NCBI GenBank assembly: GCA_031553655.1
Contig: JAVBLG010000068.1
Location: 1 to 33,824 of the forward strand
Direction: 5' to 3'
From: JAVBLG01 sp031553655
Lineage (GTDB): Bacteria > Desulfobacterota > Desulfovibrionia > Desulfovibrionales > Desulfovibrionaceae
Length of the DNA: 33,824 nucleotides
The translations under genes and the position numbers were made by a program. Below, piece by piece: positions 16,241 to 23,491 of the stretch. Under the pieces are notes generated by a model. The model was given only the letters and a program-made list of their open reading frames with translations. It was not told where the DNA came from and did not search any database. The number at the start of each line of letters is the position of its first letter. Positions within the stretch are counted from its first letter, which is position 1.

Positions 16241-16268
16241 TTGACTTGCGGCCATAAGCGAATATATT
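16241..16268 (+). promoter_or_regulatory. Promoter for a structured RNA facing the small peptide gene
   Basis: TTGACT (16241-16246), 16-base spacer, TATATT (16263-16268). A start near 16275 would transcribe three hairpins and run toward the 3' end of the minus-strand small peptide gene. Confidence 0.5.
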
Positions 16269-16274
16269 AAAAAC

Positions 16275-16389
16275 AGACGGGGCGGCTAAGTGCTGTTAAC
16301 ACCGCCGCCCCTAGGGCATCCCCCTGTAGACGGTTATCTACAAGTTTCAGGCCCCGGTATGGATTGCGACTCCTGCCGGGGCCTGAAAC
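16275..16389 (+). ncRNA. Candidate structured (antisense-type) RNA
   Basis: Three hairpins follow the promoter. SL1 is GGGGCGGC (16279-16286) with GCCGCCCC (16304-16311); SL2 is TGTAGA (16325-16330) with TCTACA (16337-16342); SL3 is GTTTCAGGCCCCGG (16344-16357) with CCGGGGCCTGAAAC (16376-16389), a perfect 14-bp stem. SL3 ends one base before the stop codon of the small peptide gene read from the other strand, so the transcripts converge. The 3' end is uncertain because no T run follows SL3. Confidence 0.4.
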
Positions 16390-16390
16390 G

Positions 16391-16474
16391 TTAGCGGTTA
16401 ATCCACTTGGTTATCAAGGCCACAATGACGCCCGCCACAATCGCGGCGAGAACGTCAAGCAGAAAGTGCTCCAT
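16391..16474 (-). CDS. 27-residue hydrophobic peptide, candidate type I toxin (Fst-like)
   Basis: A tiny gene with an almost perfect ribosome site, AAGGAGGTG (16481-16489), 6 bases before ATG. The peptide starts MEHFLLDVLAAIVAG and ends ALITKWINR: a single membrane helix with a short basic tail containing a tryptophan. This resembles Fst/Ldr-type toxins, in which a membrane helix ends in a W-x-x-x motif. A perfect 14-bp stem lies just behind the stop codon and a plus-strand promoter drives RNA toward it, as in par-type loci. Toxicity and pairing with an antisense RNA are inferences; a holin-like or small structural peptide is also possible. Confidence 0.55.
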   Translation of the reverse strand: MEHFLLDVLAAIVAGVIVALITKWINR

Positions 16475-16552
16475 AAGCGGCACCTCCTTGTCCTGAGACG
16501 TTAGAGGATGCCTTACAAAATCAATATGCTATTTCAGGCCTGGCCGCAATGC

Positions 16553-16583
16553 AAAACCCCTCTGCCGAACTCAGCAAAGGGGT
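16553..16583 (-). terminator. Intrinsic terminator of the capsid gene unit
   Basis: On the minus strand ACCCCTTTGC pairs with GCAGAGGGGT (10 bp, one G:T pair, 8-base loop), followed by TTTT. It lies about 170 bases behind the capsid gene; the interval 16584-16750 holds no convincing gene. Confidence 0.65.
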
Positions 16584-16750
16584 CTGTGCGGAGTGGTTGC
16601 CCACGTTTACGGCGTCCGCTGCGCCGGGTCAGCCTTTTTTCGGGTGGAGGCCCGCCGTCTTATTCACCATGTGGCTGTAACGCATATCACACGGTTTTCA
16701 AGGCTGTGCCAATAGGCGGTACGATGGTCTGGCATTTGACCTTGGAAAAA

Positions 16751-17629
16751 TCAGGATGCGGTAATGCCCTTGAGTCTGGCGGCGCTTTGGCCGTTGAATA
16801 CGGCGAAGCTCACGATCCACTCAATGTCAATCTGCCGGAAGTTCTGCACCATGCCGAGGTCGATAACATCGAGGCCGCCGCATTGCAGGCCGGAGACGTA
16901 TTCCGCCGCGCCGAAACGCACAATATAAATGCTGGTGCTGTCGCCCGGCTCGTCAAAGCCGAGAATGGGATTGCCGCCGGCATCGGTTTCTATCACGCCA
17001 ATGGGAATGCCCGCATAGGCCGGAATTTGCTTCCCGAACACATCGGAAACGGTTTCCGTGGCCTGGCCGGATGCCCGCATGAGCGCGTTAATCTGGCGGC
17101 GCGTATCCTTATTCGCAAAAATCACGGTAGGCGCGCCCTGCACGGCGTCAATGGCTTCATCCAGGGCCGCAAGGGTCAGGGGGCCGCTCATATCAATCAC
17201 CTGTGCGCCGGTCAGACGGTTTTGCAATCCGTCAAAGCCCTTGGGGTCGGCAGTGCTGTCGCCCTTGAAAAAATTCCGGCTGAAATCCAGAGCCGCGGCT
17301 TTGCTTTTCATGCGGGTCTGTATGGCCAGCAAGTCATTTTCGTTGCCCTGGCTCTTGATCTGGGCGCGGTCAACCTTGGCGGAACCGCCGAACACCTTCA
17401 GGGCTTCTATATTGCGCTGGATCACGCCGGTGCTTTCGTCATATTGTTCATTATACGAGCGAAACGACACGCCGGGCAGGGTCTTTTCCACATTGAACTG
17501 GTAGGCATCTCCCGCCACGTCCATGAAGGGCATATACTGCAAAACCGGGGTGGATTCCGCGAAAATTTCTACCACGCCCTGTTGCAGAGGGTCATTTTTG
17601 TACTTTTTGGATTCGAGTAAAGTCAGCAT
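16751..17629 (-). CDS. Phage major capsid protein
   Basis: Head shell protein of 292 residues. The opening MLTLLESKKYKNDPLQQGVVEIFAESTPVL followed by PFMDVAGDAYQFNVEKTLPGVSFRSYNE is characteristic of a group of small HK97-fold coat proteins. Further typical parts are a variable loop with LDFSRNFFKGD and PKGFDGLQNRL, and a C-terminal domain with FANKDTRRQINALMRAS. It appears intact and of normal length for the group. GGAG lies 8 bases before the ATG. It follows portal and scaffold genes in the order expected of a head operon and is the last gene before the terminator. No tail or connector gene follows. Confidence 0.82.
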   Translation of the reverse strand: MLTLLESKKYKNDPLQQGVVEIFAESTPVLQYMPFMDVAGDAYQFNVEKTLPGVSFRSYNEQYDESTGVIQRNIEALKVFGGSAKVDRAQIKSQGNENDLLAIQTRMKSKAAALDFSRNFFKGDSTADPKGFDGLQNRLTGAQVIDMSGPLTLAALDEAIDAVQGAPTVIFANKDTRRQINALMRASGQATETVSDVFGKQIPAYAGIPIGVIETDAGGNPILGFDEPGDSTSIYIVRFGAAEYVSGLQCGGLDVIDLGMVQNFRQIDIEWIVSFAVFNGQSAARLKGITAS

Positions 17630-17640
17630 GTAATATTCTC

Positions 17641-18120
17641 CTATCGGCGCTTAAGCCCGAATTGCAATTTTTCCATCGGGTTCATGTCGCTGTAATCTTG
17701 TGTGGGTTTCGCTCCGGGGCGTTTGCTGCCGGGGCTGTCCGGTTCGCCGCTGCCGCCGCTTTTCACGAAAAAACCTTTTTGTCTGGCCATGTTCACCCAA
17801 CGGATTTTTTCCACCGGGGACAAATTCGGCACCAGCTCGCGCATATCTTCCGGCAAGGTGGCAAGCACTTCCTCCACAACAGAGGAAAGGGCGTCTTCCG
17901 CCGTCTTGCGCGCCTCCACCATTTCCTTGAAACGGGCATAAGGAACGCTATTTTCAGTCTGTGGCGGGCTGGCCGGGGTTTTGCCGTCGGGCTGCGCCGG
18001 GGTATCCTGTGCGCCCTGCTGGCCATTTTGGGCGATTTTCGCTGTGTCGGCATCGGGGGCCAGGGCCTGGGGTTGCTGCGCGCCGTTGACGGTGGCGGAA
18101 CCGGAATTTTCAACGCTCAT
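17641..18120 (-). CDS. Scaffold-like capsid assembly protein
   Basis: A 159-residue, low-complexity protein between portal and capsid genes, the usual place of a scaffold that shapes the procapsid and is then removed. The first 55 residues are rich in Q, A, P and D and likely disordered; VPYARFKEMVEARKTAEDALSSVVEEVLATL (about 58-88) is a predicted coiled coil typical of scaffold proteins; the C-terminal end is basic (LQFGLKRR), as in scaffold tails that bind coat protein. There is no serine-protease motif. GGGGGAAG precedes the ATG. The role is inferred from position and composition. Confidence 0.65.
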   Translation of the reverse strand: MSVENSGSATVNGAQQPQALAPDADTAKIAQNGQQGAQDTPAQPDGKTPASPPQTENSVPYARFKEMVEARKTAEDALSSVVEEVLATLPEDMRELVPNLSPVEKIRWVNMARQKGFFVKSGGSGEPDSPGSKRPGAKPTQDYSDMNPMEKLQFGLKRR

Positions 18121-18131
18121 ATCTTCCCCCT

Positions 18132-19520
18132 TTACGCCGGGTCGGCGGAATTGTTGTAGTCGCTCGGAATGCCGGGAAAGCTGCCGAAGTTCGGTGTATA
18201 TTCCTGGCTGTCATATGAAAATTCTTTGAGTTCGGCCTGAATTTCCCGCAAGCGGGCCTTGGCTTCTTCGCGGTTCAGGTCGGGATTTCGTTCAACCATA
18301 ATGTCCACAGGGCTGATCAGGCCCTTATCCATGAGCAATTCCCATTCTTTGGCCTGCTCGTATCCGGAAAGAACGGGCTTCGGATCGTAGAAGTCAACGC
18401 GAAGGGTGGCCGCTTCGCTCATGGGCCGCTGCGGATTGTGGACGTTCCAGACAGTGCGGAACATGGAAAAAAGCTGCTGCTCATATTGGGCGAAAAGTGC
18501 AATATCGTCGCGGCGCTGTTCCTCAAGCTCGCTGTTGCCCACCACCTTGGAAATGCCGCTTTCCTGGGTCGGCTGCGTACTCATGCTGGCGGCCGGGATG
18601 CCATTGCTCACGGCGGCCTGTTTCATCAAAAAATCCACTAAATTAAGCATCTCGGAAATGGGCGCGTTCGGACTCGCAAAGCCGAAATCCGCATCTTTGG
18701 GCAGGCCGATGTAATCACCAGGGCCGAAGCGCAAATCCGGCGCTCTGCCGTCCTTGTTCGCGCCCTTTGTCCATGGAATGCCGAAGCCTTGCAGATCCGC
18801 CGTGAAACTGAGCGCGGTCAAACGGCGGTTGATTTCATCCTGAATGGTCATCAGGTCAGCCACGCCAGGAAGCCAGAATGTTTCTGTGGGCGCATGGCTG
18901 AAAATCGCTATAAAGGGAATTTGCCCGTATGGGTTCGGCTCGGTCGTCAGCACGTTGCCCCTGTAGTCGAGGCGCTGATACGTTTCCGCTGTCCACAAAT
19001 CGTATTCGACTTCATCCGTGCGCCCGCTCTGGTTGAATGTAGTCACCAGCACGGCGGTAAGGTCTTCCGGGGTGTCGCCGGTGGCCACATCCAGCACGTC
19101 AGGGGGCAGCACATCCAGATCCATTTGGCCGTTGCGCCAGACGGGCCGAAGCAGGATAGTGCCGCAAAGCTTGGAATACCTGTTCGCCAGCTTCATTTTG
19201 ACGGGTAGCTGCGCTGTGGTTTCAATCTCCGCATAAATTTGCTTGTCCTGCTCCGTGCCGCTGCCCACTTCGCGCGTGGCGTCTTGCAAATAAACCGTGG
19301 CCAGAGCCTTGACTATTTTTTTGACCACGTTCACGAAAACCGCGTGATACCGTTCCGGCTCCGCATGTTCACGGGCAAGCTGCTCCAAAATGTACGGAGT
19401 TTGCATGTCATTGAAAAAAGCCAGTTTGCGCGCCGCATCATCCTTGCGCCGGGTGTCGGCCTCGCGCATGGCCTGGCGGTATGTTTGCTGTACAAGGGTT
19501 TCGGCCTGGGAAAATTGCAT
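18132..19520 (-). CDS. Phage portal protein
   Basis: Dodecameric ring protein through which DNA enters the head. The 462-residue sequence carries family-like segments: a long charged N-terminal helix region, NRYSKLCGTILLRPVW (wing), DLWTAETYQRLDYRGN and PNPYGQIPFIAIFSH (clip/wing), then VADLMTIQDEINRRLTALSFTADLQGFG and the tunnel-region PTQESGISKVVGNSELEEQRRDDIALFAQYEQQLF. It lies between terminase and scaffold as expected. The start is set at MQFSQAET, where GGAG is 9 bases upstream; an ATG 10 codons earlier overlaps the promoter's -10 region. Confidence 0.85.
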   Translation of the reverse strand: MQFSQAETLVQQTYRQAMREADTRRKDDAARKLAFFNDMQTPYILEQLAREHAEPERYHAVFVNVVKKIVKALATVYLQDATREVGSGTEQDKQIYAEIETTAQLPVKMKLANRYSKLCGTILLRPVWRNGQMDLDVLPPDVLDVATGDTPEDLTAVLVTTFNQSGRTDEVEYDLWTAETYQRLDYRGNVLTTEPNPYGQIPFIAIFSHAPTETFWLPGVADLMTIQDEINRRLTALSFTADLQGFGIPWTKGANKDGRAPDLRFGPGDYIGLPKDADFGFASPNAPISEMLNLVDFLMKQAAVSNGIPAASMSTQPTQESGISKVVGNSELEEQRRDDIALFAQYEQQLFSMFRTVWNVHNPQRPMSEAATLRVDFYDPKPVLSGYEQAKEWELLMDKGLISPVDIMVERNPDLNREEAKARLREIQAELKEFSYDSQEYTPNFGSFPGIPSDYNNSADPA

Positions 19521-19538
19521 GGTTCGGACTCCTGCTAG

Positions 19539-19569
19539 ATTATAACCCATAAATGCGGTAAAATGTCAA
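19539..19569 (-). promoter_or_regulatory. Consensus promoter for portal-scaffold-capsid genes
   Basis: On the minus strand TTGACA (19569-19564) and TATAAT (19544-19539), both perfect, separated by 19 bases, slightly longer than ideal. The start would fall near 19532, leaving the ribosome site GGAG (19532-19529) at the very 5' end of the message. Confidence 0.55.
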
Positions 19570-19601
19570 GTAAAATCAATTTGTTATTCTGTTGTATTGA
19601 G

Positions 19602-21266
19602 TTATAGCATTTTGTATGACGTTATACCGTCGAATCGCACCATTGCTTTGAAAAAATCCTGTAGTTGCATTTCACTGTCCACATCCCTCTTCATGTGCTG
19701 CTGATACATGGCGGCAACTTGCCTGTGAGAGAGGCATTCTTGCGCACAAATCAAAACCATGTCGCCGCCGCCCCGAAGGTAGCACATGGAGGCGTGAGGC
19801 GATTTACTGCGGCAAATTACGTTGTCCAGGCTGTAAATGGCGAGTTCCTGCCGCCTGAGGGCGTGAATTGCCCATGCCAGGGAAAAAACGCGGTCATCCT
19901 TGAATTTTTCGGACTTGCCGAAGCGGGCCATTTCCCCCTTCAGTTCATAGGGAAAATGCTTCATTTCTTCGGCCAGGTCGCGCAACTTGTCGGAAAAATG
20001 CAGACGGCCTTCCCGGACTATCTGGTGTAGGTGCAAAAAGGCGGGCATCTGCGCCTGTGCTGTGGGGTGAACGACTTCATGCGAGAGGCCGCGATCCGTT
20101 GCCCATGCGCTGATATCTTGCACCTCGTACCCTTCAAGGATCATGTGGGCGATATTGTAAGTATCCCAATCCTGTTGAATGACCTTTTTTGAGGTAAAGC
20201 CAAGACTGCCCAATACATTATGCTGGTTCAGAACATAGAAATGCGGTTCTCCTTCCGGCTCCGCGATTTTTGCAACTGCCGTCCAAATTGTGTTGTCGCC
20301 ATGCACGGAAAGGCTTTTTGCCCGGTCAAACCCGCCGCCACAAATAAAAGTCCGGCCAGCCGCGATCCGCTGCACATCCGCCATGTTCAGAGGATGCGGC
20401 AGAGGTTCCCGGCAACGGTCAACATCGACAACGCTGAACAGATTATTTTGCGATTCACAGCGCCGGTTTAGATGTTGTGTGGCGAACATCACGCCCGGCA
20501 ACTGTTTTTCCTGCAACTTGAGCCAGCGCCGGTCTATCCAGGGCGGGGATTTTTCCAGGGCTTCGGCCAGATCGGCATATTCAAGCCTGCTCACATAAAC
20601 GCTGTCCGTTTCCGGGTCTTCCTGAGCCTTTTCCAGGGCGTGCAAGGGGCCGCCGATGCTGTCGCATGTGCTGTCGATTAAAAGCCACGCGTCTTCCGTA
20701 TCGCCAAGGCTTGAGCTTAAAATCTGCATCCCCTCGATACTCTGGGCCGCGTGAATTTCACTTATCCAACCACAAGTAATCTTTTCGCCATAAAGAGCCG
20801 GGGCATTGTTCGCCACCAACCGGATAGTGCTCTGCAAGTCCGGATAGCGTATTTCATTGGCGAAAATATTTTCCTGGCCGATTTGGGCAAGCAAAAACGG
20901 CGTGTTCAAGACTATTTTCCGGCACAGGCCGAAGCCGGTAGCCTTGGCCTGTGATTCGGAGTTGGCAAGATTGATTATGTTTTCGTTCGGCCACAGACTG
21001 AAGCGCCACAAGGCCAGCAGAGCGCACAAGACGGTTTTGGAATGCCGCCTGGGGAAGCTGAACGCGATTGTGAGATACTGCCAGCCGCCGTCAGGCCGTT
21101 GCTTGAGCGCGCCGCGCAAAGCCGCCACCTGGAACTCTTCTGGAACGAACGGTATATAGCGATTTTTACTATTCAAAACGTGGGGCTGCACATCCTGAAT
21201 CCATTGCAGAAATCCGTCCGAGCCGCGCCGCCATGATTGAACCTGGGCCTTTGTGAACTTCGTCAT
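19602..21266 (-). CDS. Phage terminase large subunit
   Basis: DNA-packaging motor and nuclease of 554 residues. The N-terminal ATPase domain has PEEFQVAALRGAL, the Walker-A-like FSFPRRHSKT (about 70-78) and a Walker-B-like ITCGWISEIHAA in which the acidic residue follows the hydrophobic strand. The C-terminal RNase H-like nuclease domain has FICGGGFDRAKSLS with an expected catalytic aspartate, ATDRGLSHE and KFKDDRVFSLAWAIHALR with another. Length is normal and no frame break is seen. It is preceded by an 89-residue gene 9 bases upstream and followed by the portal gene with its own promoter. Confidence 0.85.
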   Translation of the reverse strand: MTKFTKAQVQSWRRGSDGFLQWIQDVQPHVLNSKNRYIPFVPEEFQVAALRGALKQRPDGGWQYLTIAFSFPRRHSKTVLCALLALWRFSLWPNENIINLANSESQAKATGFGLCRKIVLNTPFLLAQIGQENIFANEIRYPDLQSTIRLVANNAPALYGEKITCGWISEIHAAQSIEGMQILSSSLGDTEDAWLLIDSTCDSIGGPLHALEKAQEDPETDSVYVSRLEYADLAEALEKSPPWIDRRWLKLQEKQLPGVMFATQHLNRRCESQNNLFSVVDVDRCREPLPHPLNMADVQRIAAGRTFICGGGFDRAKSLSVHGDNTIWTAVAKIAEPEGEPHFYVLNQHNVLGSLGFTSKKVIQQDWDTYNIAHMILEGYEVQDISAWATDRGLSHEVVHPTAQAQMPAFLHLHQIVREGRLHFSDKLRDLAEEMKHFPYELKGEMARFGKSEKFKDDRVFSLAWAIHALRRQELAIYSLDNVICRSKSPHASMCYLRGGGDMVLICAQECLSHRQVAAMYQQHMKRDVDSEMQLQDFFKAMVRFDGITSYKML

Positions 21267-21275
21267 GTTCCGGCC

Positions 21276-21545
21276 TTAATTCCAGGTCTGGCCTTGTGTT
21301 TCAACAAGGGCGTCGTATCCGGCTTCCATCTGCTCGAAGATTTCCCGCGTTAGGCTGATGCATTCCGCCACTTCGGCGGCCAAGTGCTGATTTTCCGGGG
21401 TAGAAAGCTGCTCATGGAGTTCAGACAGCTGGTTACGCAAAAAATGCACGCCCAATGTCACCATCGGCGGAACATTCGGGCAAACGGCCTGGGCTTCCTG
21501 CATTATAGAATTAATTGCCTCGTCTTCGGTTATGTACTTGGTCAT
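21276..21545 (-). CDS. Small helical protein of unknown function
   Basis: An 89-residue acidic protein that I do not recognise. It begins MTKYITEDEAINSIMQEAQAV and is predicted mostly helical, with a possible coiled coil at about 35-75 and a high glutamate/glutamine content. AAGG lies 8-9 bases before the ATG. It is placed directly before the terminase large subunit, where small terminase subunits often are, but its size and lack of an evident helix-turn-helix argue against a confident assignment. Confidence 0.6.
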   Translation of the reverse strand: MTKYITEDEAINSIMQEAQAVCPNVPPMVTLGVHFLRNQLSELHEQLSTPENQHLAAEVAECISLTREIFEQMEAGYDALVETQGQTWN

Positions 21546-21620
21546 GGTGTAAATCCTTTTGAGTTAAATGGTTATGGGCGATTATGCGGGGGAGTGTCCG
21601 ATAGCCCCCCTCAAATGGCC

Positions 21621-21854
21621 TCAATTCATTGCTTCGCTGGGGGCCTTCAAATATTGCACATGAGCCGGAACCAGCTCAGGGCCACCATTTTTACGCTCCT
21701 CAACGATCAGGTCGGAAATGTGCATGAGCTTGGCTATAATTTCCTTGCCGGTGACGGTGCCGTCCAAAACAGCTTCCGCCAGATCGCAAGCGGCCAGGTT
21801 GGGACATCCGGTGCTGGTAATGATGGTCTGATTTACTTCATTCTGTATCTTCAT
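21621..21854 (-). CDS. Small unknown element protein
   Basis: A 77-residue protein starting MKIQNEVNQTIITSTGCPN and ending APSEAMN. It carries a DLAEAVLDGTVTGKEIIAKLMHISDLIVEERK helical core; no known motif is seen. The start was placed at MKIQNE because GAGG lies 9 bases upstream; a longer form starting 15 codons earlier would overlap the end of the ERCC4 nuclease gene. Function unknown. Confidence 0.6.
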   Translation of the reverse strand: MKIQNEVNQTIITSTGCPNLAACDLAEAVLDGTVTGKEIIAKLMHISDLIVEERKNGGPELVPAHVQYLKAPSEAMN

Positions 21855-21888
21855 TTTGTTTTTCCTCGTGGTTAAAGATTGTGCGCGG

Positions 21889-22371
21889 TTAAGCCGCATC
21901 GCCGCCGCTGCCGTGGGCCTTCACAAGCGCCGCAAGACGAGTTTCCGCCTCGCGTAGATATTTCTGTAAAAGGCTGAAAGTCATGTACTCGCCGCCCGCC
22001 CGATTGCCGCACCAATGCACATGCAGGCCATACCGTACAGAGAAAGCGGCCAGGGTTTGCAACAGGCTTTGCGGGGTCATCTGTGAACGGTAGCTGTGGG
22101 AGCGCACGTCTTCCAGGGAGGCTTCGATAATCAGGCCGAAGTAGTCAAAAGCCCTGCCTCGCTCACATTCCCGCGTGAACCGCTCCCGGCCTTTGGTCAG
22201 AGTGCCGGTCAGATCGTCAAGGGATTTGCGCTCAAGGCCGATGCGGTCTTCAAGGCCGCGCAAACTGTAATCCGCCGTTTGAAGTGTGGCTGTCTCCACG
22301 GTCGCGCCTTCGTACCTGGGAGGCTGAAAGGTGTACGGGCATTGCTCGCGGGAATCGACGAGGATAATCAT
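21889..22371 (-). CDS. ERCC4-fold nuclease
   Basis: A 160-residue stand-alone nuclease of the XPF/ERCC4 superfamily, which cuts branched or structured DNA. The active-site pattern is present: VDSRE at 5-9, an aspartate at 34 (TADYSL), and ERKSLDD at 47-53 matching the ERK-x3-D signature. The helix-hairpin-helix domains of cellular XPF and Mus81 are absent, as is usual for phage forms. It probably processes replication or recombination intermediates before packaging. Its ATG overlaps the stop of the previous gene (ATGA). Confidence 0.82.
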   Translation of the reverse strand: MIILVDSREQCPYTFQPPRYEGATVETATLQTADYSLRGLEDRIGLERKSLDDLTGTLTKGRERFTRECERGRAFDYFGLIIEASLEDVRSHSYRSQMTPQSLLQTLAAFSVRYGLHVHWCGNRAGGEYMTFSLLQKYLREAETRLAALVKAHGSGGDAA

Positions 22372-22649
22372 TGCTTCACCTCCTCAAGCGCCGCCACGTC
22401 CGCCGCCAGGCCGATGTATCCGGCTGCGTCCAGAAGATTGTCTTGCTTATTGTTGTGGGCTTCGCGGGCAATCTTCATCAGAGCCAGGCACAGGGCCGCG
22501 TCCTTGGCTGTGACGGCATGGCCCAAGTAGGCCGTCCATAGCGCCGCTATCCGGGCCAGGCTGTCCGCCGGGCTGCCGTAATCGTCTTGGCGGGCCGCGT
22601 TCACCAATTCGTAAGCCACTCGGAGAATAGCGCCGTTATTCGTTGTCAT
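22368..22649 (-). CDS. Small phage-type protein (DUF6378-like)
   Basis: A 93-residue helical protein with the pattern AILRVAYELVNAARQDDYGSP, then IAALWTAYLG and ALCLALMKIAREAHN, followed by DNLLDAAGYIGLA. This pattern recurs in small phage proteins that I recall as DUF6378, of unknown function. The start is at MTTNNG, inside the end of the upstream gene; a longer reading frame gives an unlikely proline/arginine-rich leader. It overlaps the nuclease gene by 4 bases. Confidence 0.7.
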   Translation of the reverse strand: MTTNNGAILRVAYELVNAARQDDYGSPADSLARIAALWTAYLGHAVTAKDAALCLALMKIAREAHNNKQDNLLDAAGYIGLAADVAALEEVKQ

Positions 22650-23175
22650 GGTCAGCCTCCGTGGCTGCTGCCAAAACCAAGGCCGACAAATCCATAACGC
22701 TATCCTGTCCGGGCTTCCCCTGGGCCGAGGCCGGGGCCGGGGTGCCTTTGGCTTCCAGGTCAACCAGAGCCTTTCCGCCGCGTAAAATGCCGTTCCTGAT
22801 TTCTGGCCAATGCCTGCTGATCAACGGGTTCAATTCTCCGGCCTCGTCCACGATGCGCAAGTCAGGCCGCAAGATTTCAGTTTGAAGGCGGCTCATCACT
22901 ACGGCGTCGAACGTCAAGGCATCGCGAACCAAGGCCATGGCCACCTGTCGTGGTTCACGCGCAAGGGCATCGCGCACGGCCAGGGCATCGCGGGCCGCCT
23001 GTACTCGTTGGTCAAGGTCGCCTTCCCGCAAAGCCACGATCAGGCCGGGAACATCGTCAGGCCGCTTTTTGGCGCGGCTGCGCCGTTCCTTCTTCACCTT
23101 GGGCCGGGCCTTCGCCGGGGTGCCGTCCTGGGGCTGTCTGGCGGCTTTAATCGTCTTGTTGCTGCTGTCGCTCAT
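22636..23175 (-). CDS. Unknown basic protein, possible small terminase subunit or DNA-binding protein
   Basis: A 179-residue protein with a strongly basic, likely disordered N terminus (KVKKERRSRAKKR at about 26-38), a helical middle (REGDLDQRVQAARDALAVRDAL) and a conserved-looking block DALTFDAVVMSRLQ to ELNPLISRHWPEIRNG at about 86-128. The NPLI segment recalls P27-type small terminase proteins, and the gene is first in the stretch leading to the large terminase, but this is a weak resemblance. AAGGA lies 9 bases before the ATG. It overlaps the following gene by 14 bases. Confidence 0.6.
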   Translation of the reverse strand: MSDSSNKTIKAARQPQDGTPAKARPKVKKERRSRAKKRPDDVPGLIVALREGDLDQRVQAARDALAVRDALAREPRQVAMALVRDALTFDAVVMSRLQTEILRPDLRIVDEAGELNPLISRHWPEIRNGILRGGKALVDLEAKGTPAPASAQGKPGQDSVMDLSALVLAAATEADHDNE

Positions 23176-23383
23176 TCCTTCTTATCCTTCGCGCTTCGCG
23201 CTGCATTCCTGAAAACTGTTGCGGCTGTAAGGTGTGGGCGGGGTGTGGTGTTGCCTCACTAAGTGGTGGTGAAACATTTGACCACAGTTTGGGGGGATTT
23301 CGCCGCCCAAAGCCATCGCGCAAGGGCCGGGGCCGGGGGTGCCGACCAACGTATTTTTTTCCGGCCATATCACTCACCGGACA

Positions 23384-23491
23384 GTGACAAGGTGACAGGA
23401 TGTGACGCATTTTCAGTATGTCTCTTATGCGTGTGCGCGTGCGCGTATGTATATCATCCAGATAACCAGTCACTACCCGTCACTCCGTCAC
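23384..23491. other. Candidate replication origin: mirrored GTGAC iterons around an alternating purine-pyrimidine tract
   Basis: GTGAC starts at 23384, 23392 and 23402, and the reverse complement GTCAC starts at 23469, 23479 and 23487. Spacings are 8 and 10, then 10 and 8, so all six sites are symmetric about 23437.5. Between them, 23426-23454 is 29 bases of unbroken pyrimidine-purine alternation (TATGCGTGTGCGCG and onward). The last iteron ends at the stop codon of the helicase gene. Primase-helicases of the P4 type bind iterons near their own gene, so an origin is a reasonable reading. The rest of the 315-base gap (23176-23490) holds no convincing gene. Confidence 0.55.

Larger units (their letters stand above)
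15959..16390. other. Non-coding regulatory region of the element
   Basis: No convincing protein gene in 432 bases. It holds, left to right, an AT-rich start, a 5-bp-periodic array (16057-16178), a plus-strand terminator (16200-16236), a plus-strand promoter (16241-16268) and three consecutive hairpins (16279-16389). The order suggests one transcript ending after the array and a second, structured one starting behind it. Confidence 0.6.

Noticed and set aside
16584..16750. 23-residue minus-strand frame starting MPDHRTAYW behind the capsid gene
   Set aside because: No good ribosome site and no membrane or known motif, unlike the peptide at 16391-16474.
16508..17620. 370-residue plus-strand open frame opposite the capsid gene
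   Set aside because: It is antisense to a well-supported capsid gene whose ribosome site and family sequence are clear; composition is that of a shadow frame.
23147..23473. 108-residue minus-strand open frame between the primase and the basic protein gene
   Set aside because: It covers the GTGAC array, has odd arginine/proline-rich composition, no clear ribosome site and overlaps the next gene's start; I read the stretch as non-coding.
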